Of a stretch of 64,000 nucleotides of DNA, positions 36,741 to 49,751 are shown piece after piece. The DNA lies in the NCBI GenBank assembly GCA_028551475.1, contig CM052360.1:6684501-6748500 (forward strand), given 5' to 3'. The notes under the pieces were generated by a model. It did not search any database. It was not told where the DNA came from and worked only from the letters and a program-made list of their open reading frames with translations. Both the position numbers and the translations under genes were made by a program. The first letter of the stretch is position 1. The number at the start of each line of letters is the position of its first letter. The stretch comes from Casuarina equisetifolia (lineage: Eukaryota > Streptophyta > Magnoliopsida > Fagales > Casuarinaceae).

Positions 36741-39700
36741 AAACCCTAAGGGGCGTATTTTTATGCTGAAATAGGAAACCAAGTCAAGGCGAGTGAAGTT
36801 CGTGATGCTTAGTGTATGGAACATGCACTGGAGAGGGACATCTGTAAAGATTAATAAAATTCTATTCCGTTGAACGAATCTTAATATGTTACTACAGCTG
36901 CCACAAAGTCGTCACATGAGAAATACGCCCACATTCACATATGCATGTACGTAGACCTACTTCTGCTTGCAGAGAAGGCAAGGCAGAATATGGAACCCCG
37001 GGAAAGAAAAAGTGGTCCTGCTGCCTCTTCAACTGACGTGCCATCCACTCCTTTGTAAGTCTAATAAGCAATCTCTGTAGATTCAGTAGTTCTTCCCCTC
37101 CGCCCACCATTTTCTATGGCTACCCCTAGGTCTCCAGCCACTTGTGTGTGGTAAGAAACTGCGGCCAAAGACGACAGTTTCAAGCAAACGTTTTCCTTTA
37201 GAAATCCTCATCGTAAAAGCCATATTCTTTTCACACTTTTTTTCTGGTCGGCATTGGGTTGCATGCCATACCAAAATGTCGAAAAAAAAAGCTCTGCAGA
37301 ATGGAGTTGTTGGCCTCGTGCCCTGAACAAAAGACACCATCATCAGGAGACATGGTTGAACCGGACTAACTCATTCGAGGAATTTCACGTGTCGAATGGC
37401 AATGAAATTGAGCAAAAAACGTCCAAGAACCCTGAAAAACAACGGCTCGCAGCTTAGTGACAAGCGCCTGATACAGGTGGCTCTGCCTGTATGAGGGGGA
37501 GAGAATGATGTTAAAATAAGCACACACTTCCGAATTCAAGCCCTTTCTTGTCAGCATTAGGAGTTGTATTAGAGTGATTAGCCGAAAAACCACGAGCATT
37601 TCGACACGTGGAAGTTGCCTACTGGTTTGTCGCTGGCACTTTTCACACGCTCTTTCCCTTCACCAAACTTGTGTCTTGGAGTGGATTACGGTGGCTTGGC
37701 CCACAATGTTTCTAAACCAGGAAGTTTGTCTTCTCTATCCATGATTAAATTAATCAAATGATGATGATAACTGCAACAGCATCGACAGTCATGCTTCGTT
37801 AAAAGAACTATAAAGTGCACTCAGCTCTTGATTATTCGAGGATAAACACAAGTTGGTGGGAGTCATGATGGTGTACCCGGTAAAGGATAGGCAAGTACTA
37901 AGTCTCGGGATAAGGTTTTCTAAGCTTCATCCTAAAAGCTTTGCTGGCTGCCCACGTATAGTGCGGTTTGAGTACGTTTACAGCGACCCAGCTACGGGGA
38001 TAAACAAAAACGACTACAGAGTGACTTCCATAGGCAATGGTGGAGCCACGTAGAGATATATCGCAGGGACCATGGCCACCCAAAAAGCCTCCATTTCTTC
38101 TTTTTATTTGTTCTTCTTAGAAGTTCAGCAGTAACAATCGATCGGTGTCCCTTCTGTAAAAGCAATGTGAGCCTTTCACATATATTATGCACAAGTATAA
38201 AATAGTTCACCTAATCTATAGATAAAGACGTTTAATCATGTATAAAGGTCTCAAGCAAAAGAAAGTAACTGTAGCTTTTTGAATATCTTTCAATGTATTT
38301 CTTGTATTCTTTCTTATACAAAAAAAAAAAAAGAACAATGGGATCACATAAACTATTTTAGTCAAAGTAATCAAAATGAAGATTAGATATACTTAATCAC
38401 ATCATTAGAATATAAATTTCTAGTTCAGGTAGAGCATTGCGCTACTTGGGAATAAAGAAGTCTCAAGTTTGATACTCACCCTCCTCCTCTTTTACCAAAC
38501 TTATAAATAAAAAAATGTCGCTAAATTGATATAAAAGCTTTAAATTCAGGATATCTCTGCATGGAGAAAGCATGTTTACACATAGAATGAAGGTTGCAAA
38601 TCTTTATGGTAATTTTGTCTTACTCCGTGTAACCATTTCGCCAAAATAAAAAAGTTCCCAGGTTTCCCAGTGTGTACGCAGGAGTGATTATGGACTGCGC
38701 ATACTTATATTCACGACTACGCAAGAAAGTTCGATTCCTTGTATTGCTTTATAAAAGACATAACTGATGTTTCCACATGAGTATTTTACTTTCAAATGGT
38801 GCAAACAAGAATCTCTTGCAGTGCGTATATGAACAATGACGATGGTGATTATGATAATCATGATGGTGATGAGGCCTTGCGGACAGGTATAAATAATGAT
38901 TTGGAAAAGAAAGAAAAAAACAAAAAGATTCTCTTTTTCGCTAGACAAAATAGACTAGATCTTGCATTGAGCGAGAAAGCAGGAAGGCAAGTGGTTTATA
39001 ACAAAAGAGAGAAAGAGAGAATCATTTTTACAAGGATGATTCCACTTTGCTGCAGTTGTTTTCATCTTTTACACTCTTTCTCTGAGTTTTTCTTATCTCA
39101 CTTTATGATGAATCTGTGGACTGTAATGGCTGGAGAGGAAATAAATGGTTCGCATGAAGGATTGAACTGCCAGTTTCAAAAGGTTGGAAACCCTGAAAGG
39201 GATGCATCAATGGGAGATAAAAGTGAAAGGGAAGTTATTTAGTCAAATGCAGAGTAGTTGCACCAGAGTTGGAACCTATTGCTTCCTGTTATTATGGTCG
39301 GATTAAGCTGTAGTTATTGTGCACTAGTGATGCCAATATACCTGAACCATAAGGGCTTAAGGGTAGTTGTGAAAGTTGGGAAGCCAACATCTTAGAAACT
39401 GTCGACAAAATGCAAGTCGCTTTCTTTCATACATCAACCCAAATATATAATACTTAAGGTAGAAAGATAGGGGGGGGGGGGGGGGGGGGGAGGGAGACTA
39501 GATCTATTCATTATGCCAGTTGTTTTTCTTTCTATGATTATGAAAATGCTTGTCTTCTTATTCTTAACCTGTGATTTGAGCTAACTGTTCTGAGTTGGCA
39601 GCCGTAGCCATGTGACCATCCACCAAGCAATCTAACACAGGTAACCGCAGAACACATACTTGCAGGGATGAAGACCAAAAAGAAAAAGGAAGGTGCTAGA

Positions 39701-41271
39701 TTGCTGCAGAAACTAGTCACGTCTTCTGTTCTTATTCTATTTGTTTAATTTTTAAGATGAAGATGCAGAGTCTTTATCTTGTTTCTGCAATCCGCAAAGT
39801 ACTTATCTTCAAGGTTAAAAAGGCATGGAGTGGGGAAGAGAATTTTATAACGAGGTACATCATAAATGCATCAGAATCCTTGTATGATTTGTCATGCAGT
39901 AACTGGTGAAGGTAGTTCCACATGTCTAGTCCATCTTTTCTGTAAGTAAAGTAGCAGTGAGGCGTCATGCTTTTGATCCTGGATTGTTTTATCGTTTCGA
40001 GGGCCAAAAACACAGGAAGGAATAAAGGAGGTTGTTTGATGATAGGGAAAAGAAAAAGAGCAAAAGCAACATGGAAGAACTTGGGCTTCATATCTGTGCA
40101 TGTTAACATCAATTAAACATGTACAACACGGTAGCTTAGCCAGGCGGCCATGTGCATGGCTTATAAAATAACAATGACAAATACTTTGCACTCCTGGAAG
40201 AACCTGTTCATAGAATAATTCTACCTTGTGAAAAGTGAAATAAAGAGCTCTTGGGAATCTCTCCCCGCTCCTCTCTGCCGTGATGGTATTTAATTTTTCT
40301 CCTAAAAGTGGCATTGACCCAAAGAGATAGCTTAAGATGGCTGCAAACAAGCGCCACTTAGACGGCAAAATTCTAATCATTTGAGGCTCAAAATGGGGGG
40401 TGAAGATAGCCCAGAGAAGGTCAGCTACCTTTTTCTTTCTTGATGACTTTATGTGGTATTCAAGTGTCTCCTAGCCTTTGCCAAAAGACACATTGCGATC
40501 CACCAAGAAACGCCAAACAAGCTATACCTTTGTTCGAGTCTTGGCTAGTTGTTTAATGAAACATCCACAAAAGGCAGCCATGATTTCCTCATACAGAAAA
40601 GAACAAATAATTTATTAGTATTTGATTTAAGGCCTCTCCAGAGCTAATGGTAAGGTTGATTGCACTGATATTCAATTCAGGTTTTCTAACTCCACTAATA
40701 TGGGTTTCCCATGTATTAAGAACCAGTGATTCAGGACCAATCATGAAGGCTCCCCACCTTAGTTTTAGTGAAATATGTCAACTTTTTTCTCTCTAGTGTT
40801 CTTCATCGGCCATTATTTTCCTGGTGCAATGACAATGACGCTTGCAGATGACTAAAGATTATTGTATAAAGGTTCTAATCTTCGTATAAGGTTTAATTAG
40901 GAAAGTAAACAGGAAGAATATAGCATGTGGGTGTTGGAGAAAACCACATGATCACTAATAAAACAACAATTAATAAACGATTTTTTGTGAAAAATTAAAG
41001 TTTTGATGTTCCCGCAGTCACTGTCATGGATGAATATTCATCCTTCCTCTAAACCCTAAGACGACAGATAAATAACTACGGTGCCAGTTGTCAGATGGTG
41101 ATTGGTTGGAATCAAACTCGAGAATGGGAAGCAAGAATGTGTGGGCGGAAACGTGAATTCTTTTGAACAATCAGATCTGACACAGAGGATGGCATTCACT
41201 TTATCGGCATAAAGTAGTTCCTGCCATTTTCTAATGAGAATTAGCAGATTCCTGTCTATGAGGTGTGCATG
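36741..41271. other. Intergenic region between the chromovirus and the ERF gene
   Basis: No gene of known family was recognised. Open frames include 40380-39892 on the minus strand (162 codons, ATG start, MIRILPSKWRLF..., Cys-rich, no domain known to me) and 38796-39242 on the plus strand (148 codons, low complexity at its start). I would not call either without transcripts. A 21-base poly-G is listed separately. The right end should contain the ERF promoter. Confidence 0.4.
39470..39490. repeat. 21-base poly-G tract
   Basis: An uninterrupted run of 21 G, followed by A and a purine-rich stretch. It could form a G-quadruplex, and its length may be a sequencing artefact. Confidence 0.85.
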
Positions 41272-41388
41272 AGGATAAATATATGAAGCATAGTGCGTTC
41301 GCTTTGCTTCATATGTACCTCTCTCTCTCTCTCTCTCTCCCTCTCTCTCCCTCTCTGTATTTTCTTCTTTCACTCAGAACGAGCATAT
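41272..41388 (+). promoter_or_regulatory. TATA-like start region and (CT)n leader of the ERF gene
   Basis: ATAAATATATG around 41275-41285 is TATA-like. A CT microsatellite (~41321-41358) lies between it and the ATG, so it should be in the 5' leader, a common position in plants and a possible binding site for GAGA-type BPC factors. An apparent N-terminal extension through this tract (Leu/Ser repeats from a GTG codon at 41293) is not a real start. Confidence 0.5.
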
Positions 41389-42702
41389 ATGGAAGATCAG
41401 TTTCCTAAGATGGTAACTTTCATGCAAAAAGATTTTCCGTCTTACATTCAAGGAATGGCCCCGAGGTCAAATCTTTTTGGTGATCCGATGATCTTGGGCT
41501 CTATGGCTCAGACTTCTGCCCATGATCATTCTGGCAGAGGGGGTATGAAGTCATCACCCGAATCAACTGATAGGCTGTTTTCCTGTACAGATTCTAGTTC
41601 TTCCACAGAGGAGGCTTCTGATGCCACTTTGGGAAGTAACATCCTTGGTTTCAGCAAACACGATTTTATCCATAAACATCATGCAAGTCCGTTTGTTTCT
41701 GGATTAATTTCTGTCCACCGGCCTGGAGCTTCAGCATCAGGTGGCAAAGAAAGCTCCACTCCTGTAAATTTTTTGGATACGTTTCCTGAACTAAACCAAG
41801 CTCAAGTTTCTCAACCGTCTTCTCCATCTTCGTTATCAGCCACATCCAAATTCCCAGATTTGACTTTGTTCCTGCAGGAAGCATCCATGCTAGATCCATC
41901 TACAGGAATTGCTGACTCGCGGAGAGGCAAGAACCTAAACTGTCAACCCATGCCATCATCATCGTGCTCTTCGTTTCCAGTGTCCCAAATTGGCCAAGTT
42001 CAGTCCTTTACGGGCAATGAATGGCTGAAACTGGACCAGAATATGAGAAACTGCTCCTCTAGATTTTTTAATGACTCCTGGCTGAGCACCACGAAGACCC
42101 AGCCCATGAAGTACAACGGACGAAAGATTCAGAATCAGCCCCATAAGACTAACTTTTCGTCTGTCTCATCACAAGGAAAGCTATTCAGAGGGGTGAGGCA
42201 AAGGCACTGGGGAAAATGGGTTGCGGAGATAAGGTTACCAAGAAATAGGACAAGAGTTTGGTTAGGGACTTTTGACACCGCTGAAGAGGCTGCCATGGCA
42301 TACGACACTGCAGCTTACATGCTACGTGGGGATTATGCACAACTGAATTTCCCAGATCAAAAGCATCAATTGAAGGCCAATGGTTTGAATGGAGCCACAG
42401 CAACTCTTCTCGAGGCAAAGTTAAGGACGATATCTCAGGGCATATCTGCTCACAAAAAGCCAGCTGAACCACCAGCAACGTCACAAAAGAATCACTCTGA
42501 CAATAAGAAACTCAACGCTTTGGGCCAAAACACATCAAGAAAAGACTGGCAGTTTGAGTTGGTGAACAAAGTTGGATCAGAGGTGCTCGAAAATAAGAAA
42601 AGTCAGGAGCCATCATCGGATGCGGATGCAGTTCAGTTAAGTAGAATGCCTTCCTTGGACATGGACATGATCTGGGATGCTCTTTTGGTGTCAGAATCGT
42701 GA
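41389..42702 (+). CDS. AP2/ERF transcription factor, ERF061/ERF062-like (DREB A-6 / group I)
   Basis: Single-AP2 factors bind GCC-box or DRE elements and act in the nucleus. This intronless gene runs from ATG 41389 ([16 protein letters not shown]) to TGA 42700-42702, 437 residues. The AP2 domain at ~265-325 reads [20 protein letters not shown], then [20 protein letters not shown] and [17 protein letters not shown]. The KHQLKANG extension after the domain, and Val/Leu at the DREB positions, point to group I (A-6) members resembling Arabidopsis ERF061/ERF062 rather than RAP2.4. The N-terminal 260 residues are Ser-rich and probably disordered. The acidic C-terminus ([12 protein letters not shown]) resembles an activation motif. 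Downstream targets cannot be told from sequence. Confidence 0.93.
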   Translation: MEDQFPKMVTFMQKDFPSYIQGMAPRSNLFGDPMILGSMAQTSAHDHSGRGGMKSSPESTDRLFSCTDSSSSTEEASDATLGSNILGFSKHDFIHKHHASPFVSGLISVHRPGASASGGKESSTPVNFLDTFPELNQAQVSQPSSPSSLSATSKFPDLTLFLQEASMLDPSTGIADSRRGKNLNCQPMPSSSCSSFPVSQIGQVQSFTGNEWLKLDQNMRNCSSRFFNDSWLSTTKTQPMKYNGRKIQNQPHKTNFSSVSSQGKLFRGVRQRHWGKWVAEIRLPRNRTRVWLGTFDTAEEAAMAYDTAAYMLRGDYAQLNFPDQKHQLKANGLNGATATLLEAKLRTISQGISAHKKPAEPPATSQKNHSDNKKLNALGQNTSRKDWQFELVNKVGSEVLENKKSQEPSSDADAVQLSRMPSLDMDMIWDALLVSES

Positions 42703-44057
42703 CCAAAGGCCCACGATTTCTTAACCAAACAGCAAATGGTACCAGTCTATGTGGTAGTATGTTTTCACTTATTCATTTCTCTTTCTCTAGGAGGCGCGGT
42801 TGTTCTATAACTTTTCCCATTAATTGTCCTTTTCTAGGACCTTGCAGTCTTTTTTCCACTACGATATTTGCTTTGAGCATGTTCCATAAATGAGGAGTTT
42901 CCCTTTTTCTTCTGTAATCTTGGTTCTGGTAGTTCTGTAGTTTCAACCACTGTTTTAGATCTGTTGAGAGGAGGACAAGTCCCAAAACGCGACTGTCGGC
43001 CGACTACAAATTGAAAGATAATTAGAAAGGGGGCTGCCGATCAAACTTTAGAGATTACTCGGCTTCTTAAAGGGCCAATTTCACTGTCTTGTAATTGATT
43101 TTGCATTTCTCCGAGCATTTAGATTTTGATACTAAACAGTGAGGCGTTTCTGAATAAAGCATGGCAATACATGCTTGTATATGACATGACAACCGAAAGA
43201 GGACCACCGGCTTAGATTCCAGCCAAATCGATTGACAGGTCTTTAAGGAACTATAATACGTTATTCCATTTTAATATACGTCAAAGTTTTGCTTAGCTTA
43301 GACAGCTTAAATAGACAATAAAGATAGGAAATTCATTACTGTTAGGCCCATTGAGGATACGGCAAACAACAGGCCCTGTGGGCATTTGTACCTCTTAAAC
43401 ATAATCTGAAAGATATATCCTCCTCTTTTTTTCCCTCCAAGCCTGAGATCAAGAGGTTCCAAGCCGCCTTGGCCTATTATTAGGCTAAATTGTCCCAACT
43501 GAGGGGGAGGTTTTCAATTTCTCAAAACACAGAGCGAAAACAAAATTCGATTCTCTAATGTGAATCACAATTTCTCAACATAGTGTTCCTCATTCAGACA
43601 TATATGCAGGTGTCTCATCCTATTCCATGGTCGTTTATGAACGCCATCCACGAGGTTACTCAAGAAATGCATCAAAACTGGATTTGCTACAAACGATTTT
43701 GCAACATGTCATTTTTGCATATAAAAAAGGGCAAATAAAAACTAGACTAATTTGAATTCTCATACAAGTCTACCTAAAAGGAACTACGCATAAGCAGACG
43801 CTATACTGGAAAAAAGAAATGTCAACCCTGCTTGGTGTAGTGAAATGATCTCCATACCAAAAGCCACCACTAATTCGTGTGGAAAAACTGTCCCAGATTT
43901 GGAGTTGCCAGAGATTTTCTCCCGCAGTTTTCTCAATTTTTGTCATCTCCAACTTCATCTTCTTTCATGTGTAAATTGGTTGACTGCACACCAATTCCCA
44001 CTCCGAGGATATTACCCATATCTGAACCCTTCTTTGCAGGTCTTATCTATTTTGAAA
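42703..44057. other. Intergenic, convergent 3' flanks
   Basis: The ERF 3' UTR and the 3' UTR of the ARID-HMG gene face each other here. No other gene or repeat was recognised. Confidence 0.5.
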
Positions 44058-47000
44058 TCACTTTTCACCAAAACTATCATTGTCGGGTGTGTGAGGCGAG
44101 TCCCCTCCCTCATTTTCTTCAATGTCAGCATCTTCATCCAACAAATTTGCATCTTGTTCGGGTAGCCGTTGTTGTAGTGGTACTGCATCGCGGATGACTT
44201 GACCAGTCCTTAGTCTCTCTCTGTAATCCTCCATCTCGCTTCTGTATCTTTCTTTATCTTTCAGAGCTTTCTCCTGGTAAACCTGAAATCACATATTTCA
44301 AAGCATGCTTAATAGTTTTCGCAGAAGCAACCTTAAAAATAGAAGAAAGTATGACCAGTTGGAAGTTGCTGGAAAAGAAGATAGAACATAGTCTTACAGA
44401 TTTTTCGGACTCTTTCAACTTGTTCCATAGTTCACCAATCATTCTGCTGATCTCTCTGTCCTTGCCTGGATGCAATGGTTTCAATCGTGCATGCTGCTCT
44501 GCAAAGAAGAAATTATATCCACTTCTGTTTGGTTTTGGATGAGCGGGATCCCTCTTTTTAATCTCTGATTTCTTACGCCGGCGGCGTCGATGAATGCCAG
44601 GTACAGCAGAGGGATTGTCAAAGGCTGCATAGTTCTGCGGCACTTGCTGTACTGCATGCTGCGGAGCCTGATAGAGTACACCTTTTAGCTTCTCCGAGCC
44701 AATTGTGACGGTAACAAGGTATCCACTTTCAAATTTCCCATCAATGACCCCCATTACAGGAGACCCTGAGGATGATGATGATCTCGCTGCAAATGCAAGG
44801 AGACTTATTTAGTCAAAAATGTAATTTGTTCATACAGAAAAAATTCTTGGGAAAAAAAATGATATCAAGAAATATTAGTAGACGTCCTTAAAAGAAAAGA
44901 AAAGAAAAAGAAAAGAAAAGAAAAGAAAAGGATATGCAACATTAACCAATTTGTTAAGAACAAAAACTATCCTATTTCATTGGCCGATAAGATACGATAG
45001 TGACAAAAATAAAGAGATATCCTACAGAACAATGAAGAAGCAAATTATTCTAAAACAGGATAGTAGCAGTCATAGTACAAAGATACCTGTTTTTTATGGA
45101 ACAATCTCACTGTAAAAGGCCATAGGTTAAAGAAAGTAATTAATTTCAGCAGACAACAGGATAGTAGCTATCCTAACACAATATGACCTGCTTTTATCGA
45201 ATAATCTTACTGTAAAAGACCATAGGTTAATGAAAATAGTGATTTTCAGCAGACAACTCAGAAATGTTTTGCAGCAGGCAGGGGGGAAAAGAAAAAGAAG
45301 AGAGCAAGGACATCAAATTTTCTAGCTACTTCCGATACATCTGAGATATTGCACAAAAAAAAAAAAAATGATTTCAAACAAGTTGTATAATAAATTGCAT
45401 TTCCAGGCACTGCATCCAAACAAAATGATTTCTCGTTTAGATAACTGTTCATTACTCATTCTTATTCTGCAGAACAACAGCATCTTTTCACTCTTATTCA
45501 AGTTGGGTAACATTGCACAATATCTTATCCACAGCCATAAAGCCTCAGGACCAGCTAAGAGAGATATAAAAACAGAGAAAAACAGAGAACAGAAAAGGAT
45601 AGTGACAGGCAAGAAAGGCAAGTCTAATCACCCAAGTAATAGAGAGCAAAATGATAAATTAAAAGAGAACAGAATTTAGAAATAACAAAAGAGTTTATAA
45701 CTAAGAGATGAGTAGAGAAATTTATCCTCTCATTTTCCTCCTACTTTTTAAAATTCAAAAGAAGAAAGGCAGAGACCTGCACCCAATTCTGCTGTCTTTA
45801 TCCCTTGTTGCTTGGACACAGCTGTTTGGGTTTCTGATGTTGGCTGCAAAGACTCTATTCTTTGAGCTGATGCTGTAGTTGTTGATGGACTCATCAAAGA
45901 ATCTGCCACAGACTGTGTATTAAAAATATGAACCCAATAATATTTATTGAATCCAATAACGTTGTTCAAAGAAGAGGGTCGATTGTTTTATGCACACACC
46001 AGAAGATACAGGGACCCAACCCTGGGCCTTAAAAAAATAAATTTGTTCGTAGTGGTGAAGCAATGACACATAGTACTTCCTCAGCACAAAAGAGGCATTC
46101 GTAGCTGTGGAAGGGAAGTTGAAAACAGCAGTCACTTCTTTCCATCTTCTCTCCCTAATAATCTGCCAACTCCATCTTGTCAGTTAAGAAACTACATGTC
46201 TCAGACATCTTTGAGAAACGTAAGAAAATAAGTGTCACTTAAAATTGTGTAACAAATATAATTACATGATAATACGTCTATGATACAAAATAATTCCAAC
46301 TAATATGGTAACCTATTCAATTCCATAAAAATATGGAGAACACAAGAAAAAGCATTTTCGACTCTAAGCGACAGACCTTGACTACTATTGGTCAACTAGA
46401 CCTAGAAGTAGATTCGAGAAGTTAGAGAGTAGCCATTATCAGGCAATAAAAGAATAGGAGAAAGCACAACCATGCCCAGCATAAGAGGTTAGATTTCCAA
46501 TAACAGCCCATGACAAGTCTACAGGTCAATGGATGAGACTTCTTTCCTAAACCTTTACTTTTTAGTAGGAAAGGCGGTAGTAGAATTGCATCAGGTCACT
46601 ACTCAAAGCTCTTTCTTGCCGACTTCTAACTCCAGCACTGACAATATTTTTAGCTTCTAAAACTAGTCAAATAGAACTTCATATAACACTATTCAATTCC
46701 AGCGCAGCAACTCTTCATTGCTATGATGCCTATGAGGACTCCATTTTCATTATCAACTACTGTGAAGGGAGACTCAATTGTCTGGTTATACTTAGGTTGG
46801 TGTACTTACTGGTCTCCGATTATCTACTGTATGCAGAAGGTTTCATGAGTCAGACTGCTGTTAAGGTAAAGCATCCAAGAGATGAAAAACAGAACAAAAT
46901 CTTGCAGAAAGTTAACATCAAGTCCATTCATGACTGAAAAGCAGTGCATATACGTATCATAATATAAACTTTCACCTTTTAGTCCATCATTAGAAAGAAA

Positions 47001-49139
47001 TATAAAAGGAAAAGAATACAGAAAAAGAAAAGAAATACATTTGATGAAAAGCTCGAATTTGGAGAATAATGGTAGCTTAAAGTAAATCTAGAATCCCATG
47101 AGTTCATTTGCTTAAAATAGTAATATATGCAATGTGAATCAAATGATACAGACCCTAAGGTCAAGAATAATACATGAAACAGGAAACTATTAAATACAAA
47201 ACAAAACACATCGAATTTGAAAATCCATCCAACTCCATAACTATGCAGAGACGCAAAAAAGACCCAAAACTTCTTAATCACTTGTAAATGGAAGCTTCCT
47301 GACAATGTACCTGTCTGCATTTTAATAGCACTACCAAAATTTAAACAAAAATGACGATGCCTGAATCCAGAATATGGATCACATACACTAGGACATTGAA
47401 CCTTCAGAAAACTTCCTCACTTGGAGTAGTTCAGATAAAACTGCTTACAAAAAGAAATTCAACCACTCGGCTGTCAACACTTTCATCATCCTACCTTTTC
47501 GATGCCCCCACGAGAAGTCACCTCCACAAAAAGACGATGCAAGTCTAGCTCTTTACCCCCAATAATGGGAATCCTACAGTTAAAGGTGCAAACAAGGCAA
47601 TAGGATATCAATGGTCTAACAGAAGACTTCTCAAAATACAAGCCATGTTAAGGAGAAGAAAAAAGTGCATGGTTGTTATAGGAGATAAAAAGCATGTAAC
47701 AGAAGATCAAAGGAGAAAAAAGTGAAAAAAGGTGCTCACCAAAGGTGACTTGAAGCATGTAATAATAGCGCAAGACTACACGGATACACAAGATAGTGCT
47801 CATCTTCCAAACAACAATTAAGTAAACGTAGATGGTGGTCACATCACATATGCAGATAAAGTACTAGAAAGCCAAGTAACAGAACAAAGAAAGGCTCCCA
47901 GGCTTTCAGCATGCCAACACCTAAATAAACACATAAAAGTCAGTCTCACCCACCTGAAGACAAACGATTTGACCAATTGAAGCAAGCCCGGGAATTATCT
48001 AACCAGTTTAATAGCAATTAAAGCTTTTTGGGAGAATGGAAACTAATAGAAACCCTACCTATTGTGGGCCAACAGACCCAAACCCAAACCATTACAAAAC
48101 CGCTTTCTTAGAGATTTCACTTGCCGTGCAAAAAACAACAGAACTCCAAATAGCAATGGCATTAAGGGGAGGAATCATCAAGAGATTGACAAAAATGGAT
48201 CACTAAATTAGTGCCATTTTAATGTAAACAGAGGAAATGAAGCAATTTGAGTGGAGAAGAGAAACCTTGGACATTTAAATGGAATAGTGATTAGGTCATA
48301 TATCACATGGTCAAGGTTTCCGATGATGACAGATTCCCCAAATTTCTTAGGTGCGACCCATCACCTAAATGGTTCATGTATATTACGATACATCCAAGGA
48401 TAGTGCATGAGCTACAGACCTAGTACCAAAGAACAGTCATGAAAGAGCCTGAGCCTCATGCTTATCTACAAGTTTAATAATGCCAACTACGGAATTAGCA
48501 AGGCCTAGAATCGTATAAATGGACTACTTTCTTAAAGGTTTAGCAAGAACGGGTTCATGGTCGAAAACCCAATATCCTATCCAGTAAGGACTACAAATGA
48601 AATAATGAAGACTCGACAAACCATCAACAGACAGAAACAATTCCTCAACCTTTCAAGGGATATAATTTCTTCAGAAGGGACCAAGCGGACCACAATGAAT
48701 TATTAGCTAAGAAGTTCCTAGACTACAAACCAGACGTTACACAATGCCATACTCAGAGACTGAAGAAAGCAGAAAACATTGCATAAAAATGTGTTATCAT
48801 AACGTCAAAACTATAATCTAGCACTAAGGTTACACAAGGAATTTCACATAAATCATCACTTGGGCTTAGTTCTATTTCTTCCCCTAAAACAACCATGACT
48901 GAATAATATGCTTTTGTTAAGACATAATGTCAAGCAAAGGAGAGAGAAAGAGAAAGAGATAAAGCATACATGAACTTAGTTCCCAGAGAAGCGTGGAGCT
49001 TCTCCAAAGTACCCATAAACAGACTAGGACTGACTACAACATCTTCATATTTGGCAAGAGGTGGAGGATAAGGATGATGAGGAGAAGATGCTTCTTTCGT
49101 AGTCAATGGACTCCTACTTGCATAAGAAGCTGATGCCAT
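44058..49139 (-). CDS. ARID-HMG box DNA-binding protein (HMGB9/10/11/15 family)
   Basis: A plant-specific architecture with an N-terminal ARID and a C-terminal HMG box; such nuclear proteins bind AT-rich DNA and Arabidopsis HMGB15 acts in pollen. Six exons on the minus strand: 49139-48970, 47573-47495, 46162-46010, 45912-45777, 44786-44398 and 44282-44058. All have GT-AG borders with consistent phases; total 383 residues. The ARID (~38-127) spans exons 1-3: LFMGTLEKLHASLGTKF, then IPIIGGKELDLHRLFVEVTS in the 79-nt exon 2, then RRWKEVTAVFNFPSTATNAS and VLRKYYVSLLHHYEQIYFF. A basic run RRRRRKK precedes the HMG box (~259-328; KPNRSGYNFFFAEQHARLK, GELWNKLKESEKSVYQ), which intron 5 splits. The tail is acidic. 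Exon 2 is too short for simple frame listing. Donor 4 (G|GTCTCT) is weak. Confidence 0.94.
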
Positions 49140-49316
49140 TGTCAATTCAACACCACGACCCTAACCTCTTCCGGCTTTCCCTGTTCAACCATCAACTACT
49201 GTACTATTCGCCCGATCTTTACTGCATAAAAAAAAAAAAAACCAATAACAGGTGAGGCGAAAACAGAGTATTGAAAACATAGGGAGAAACAGAGGGAAAA
49301 AAGGAAGAGTTGATTT

Positions 49317-49751
49317 TCAGTAATAGCCAGAATAGCCAGCAACTGCAGGTAGAACTACCAGCAAGCAAAAGGCAGAAAACAAGATCAGAAGAAGCCCATC
49401 ATGTATATCGCCAAAAATACTACTTTCACGCAGCATCTGGAGAAATGAGAAAGCCAAAAAAGCAAGTAGAAAAAGACAAGCTATTGTAGATAAGGCAATG
49501 AGAGAATGCAATGACAAATTAAATAAAAAACTTAAATCACCATGCAGATTGCAGCTGAGAACTTTAACAAGGCAAGACAACCTTGATGAGAACCAAAACA
49601 ACCACAGCTTATGAAATAATTCCAAGGACCAAGAGAAAGACTCAAAGCCCAAGAAAAGCCAATTGTACAGAATAGCTGTCATAGCCATGAATTCCTTCTG
49701 AGTACCAAGGATGTAACAGAAAGAATCCAGCAAAGCGCAGACCTTTTCCAT
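49317..49751 (-). CDS. Hydrophobic 144-codon open frame upstream of the ARID-HMG gene
   Basis: An ATG-started frame (MEKVCALLDSFCYILGTQKE) ending GYSGYY. It is rich in Leu, Phe and Ser, with four or five stretches long enough to span a membrane. I recognise no family. It lies ~180 bp upstream of the ARID-HMG start on the same strand, so it may be in that gene's 5' leader or a leader intron, or be a chance frame. A frame this long can arise by chance in a 64-kb window, so confidence is low. Confidence 0.2.
   Translation of the reverse strand: MEKVCALLDSFCYILGTQKEFMAMTAILYNWLFLGFESFSWSLELFHKLWLFWFSSRLSCLVKVLSCNLHGDLSFLFNLSLHSLIALSTIACLFLLAFLAFSFLQMLRESSIFGDIHDGLLLILFSAFCLLVVLPAVAGYSGYY

Noticed and set aside
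38715-38750. Possible tRNA (GTTCGATTCC, T-loop-like)
   Set aside because: No matching acceptor stem, D arm or anticodon arm around it.
41293-41388. N-terminal extension of the ERF protein through Leu/Ser repeats
   Set aside because: Starts at GTG and is coded by a CT microsatellite in the leader; the ATG at 41389 fits the family.
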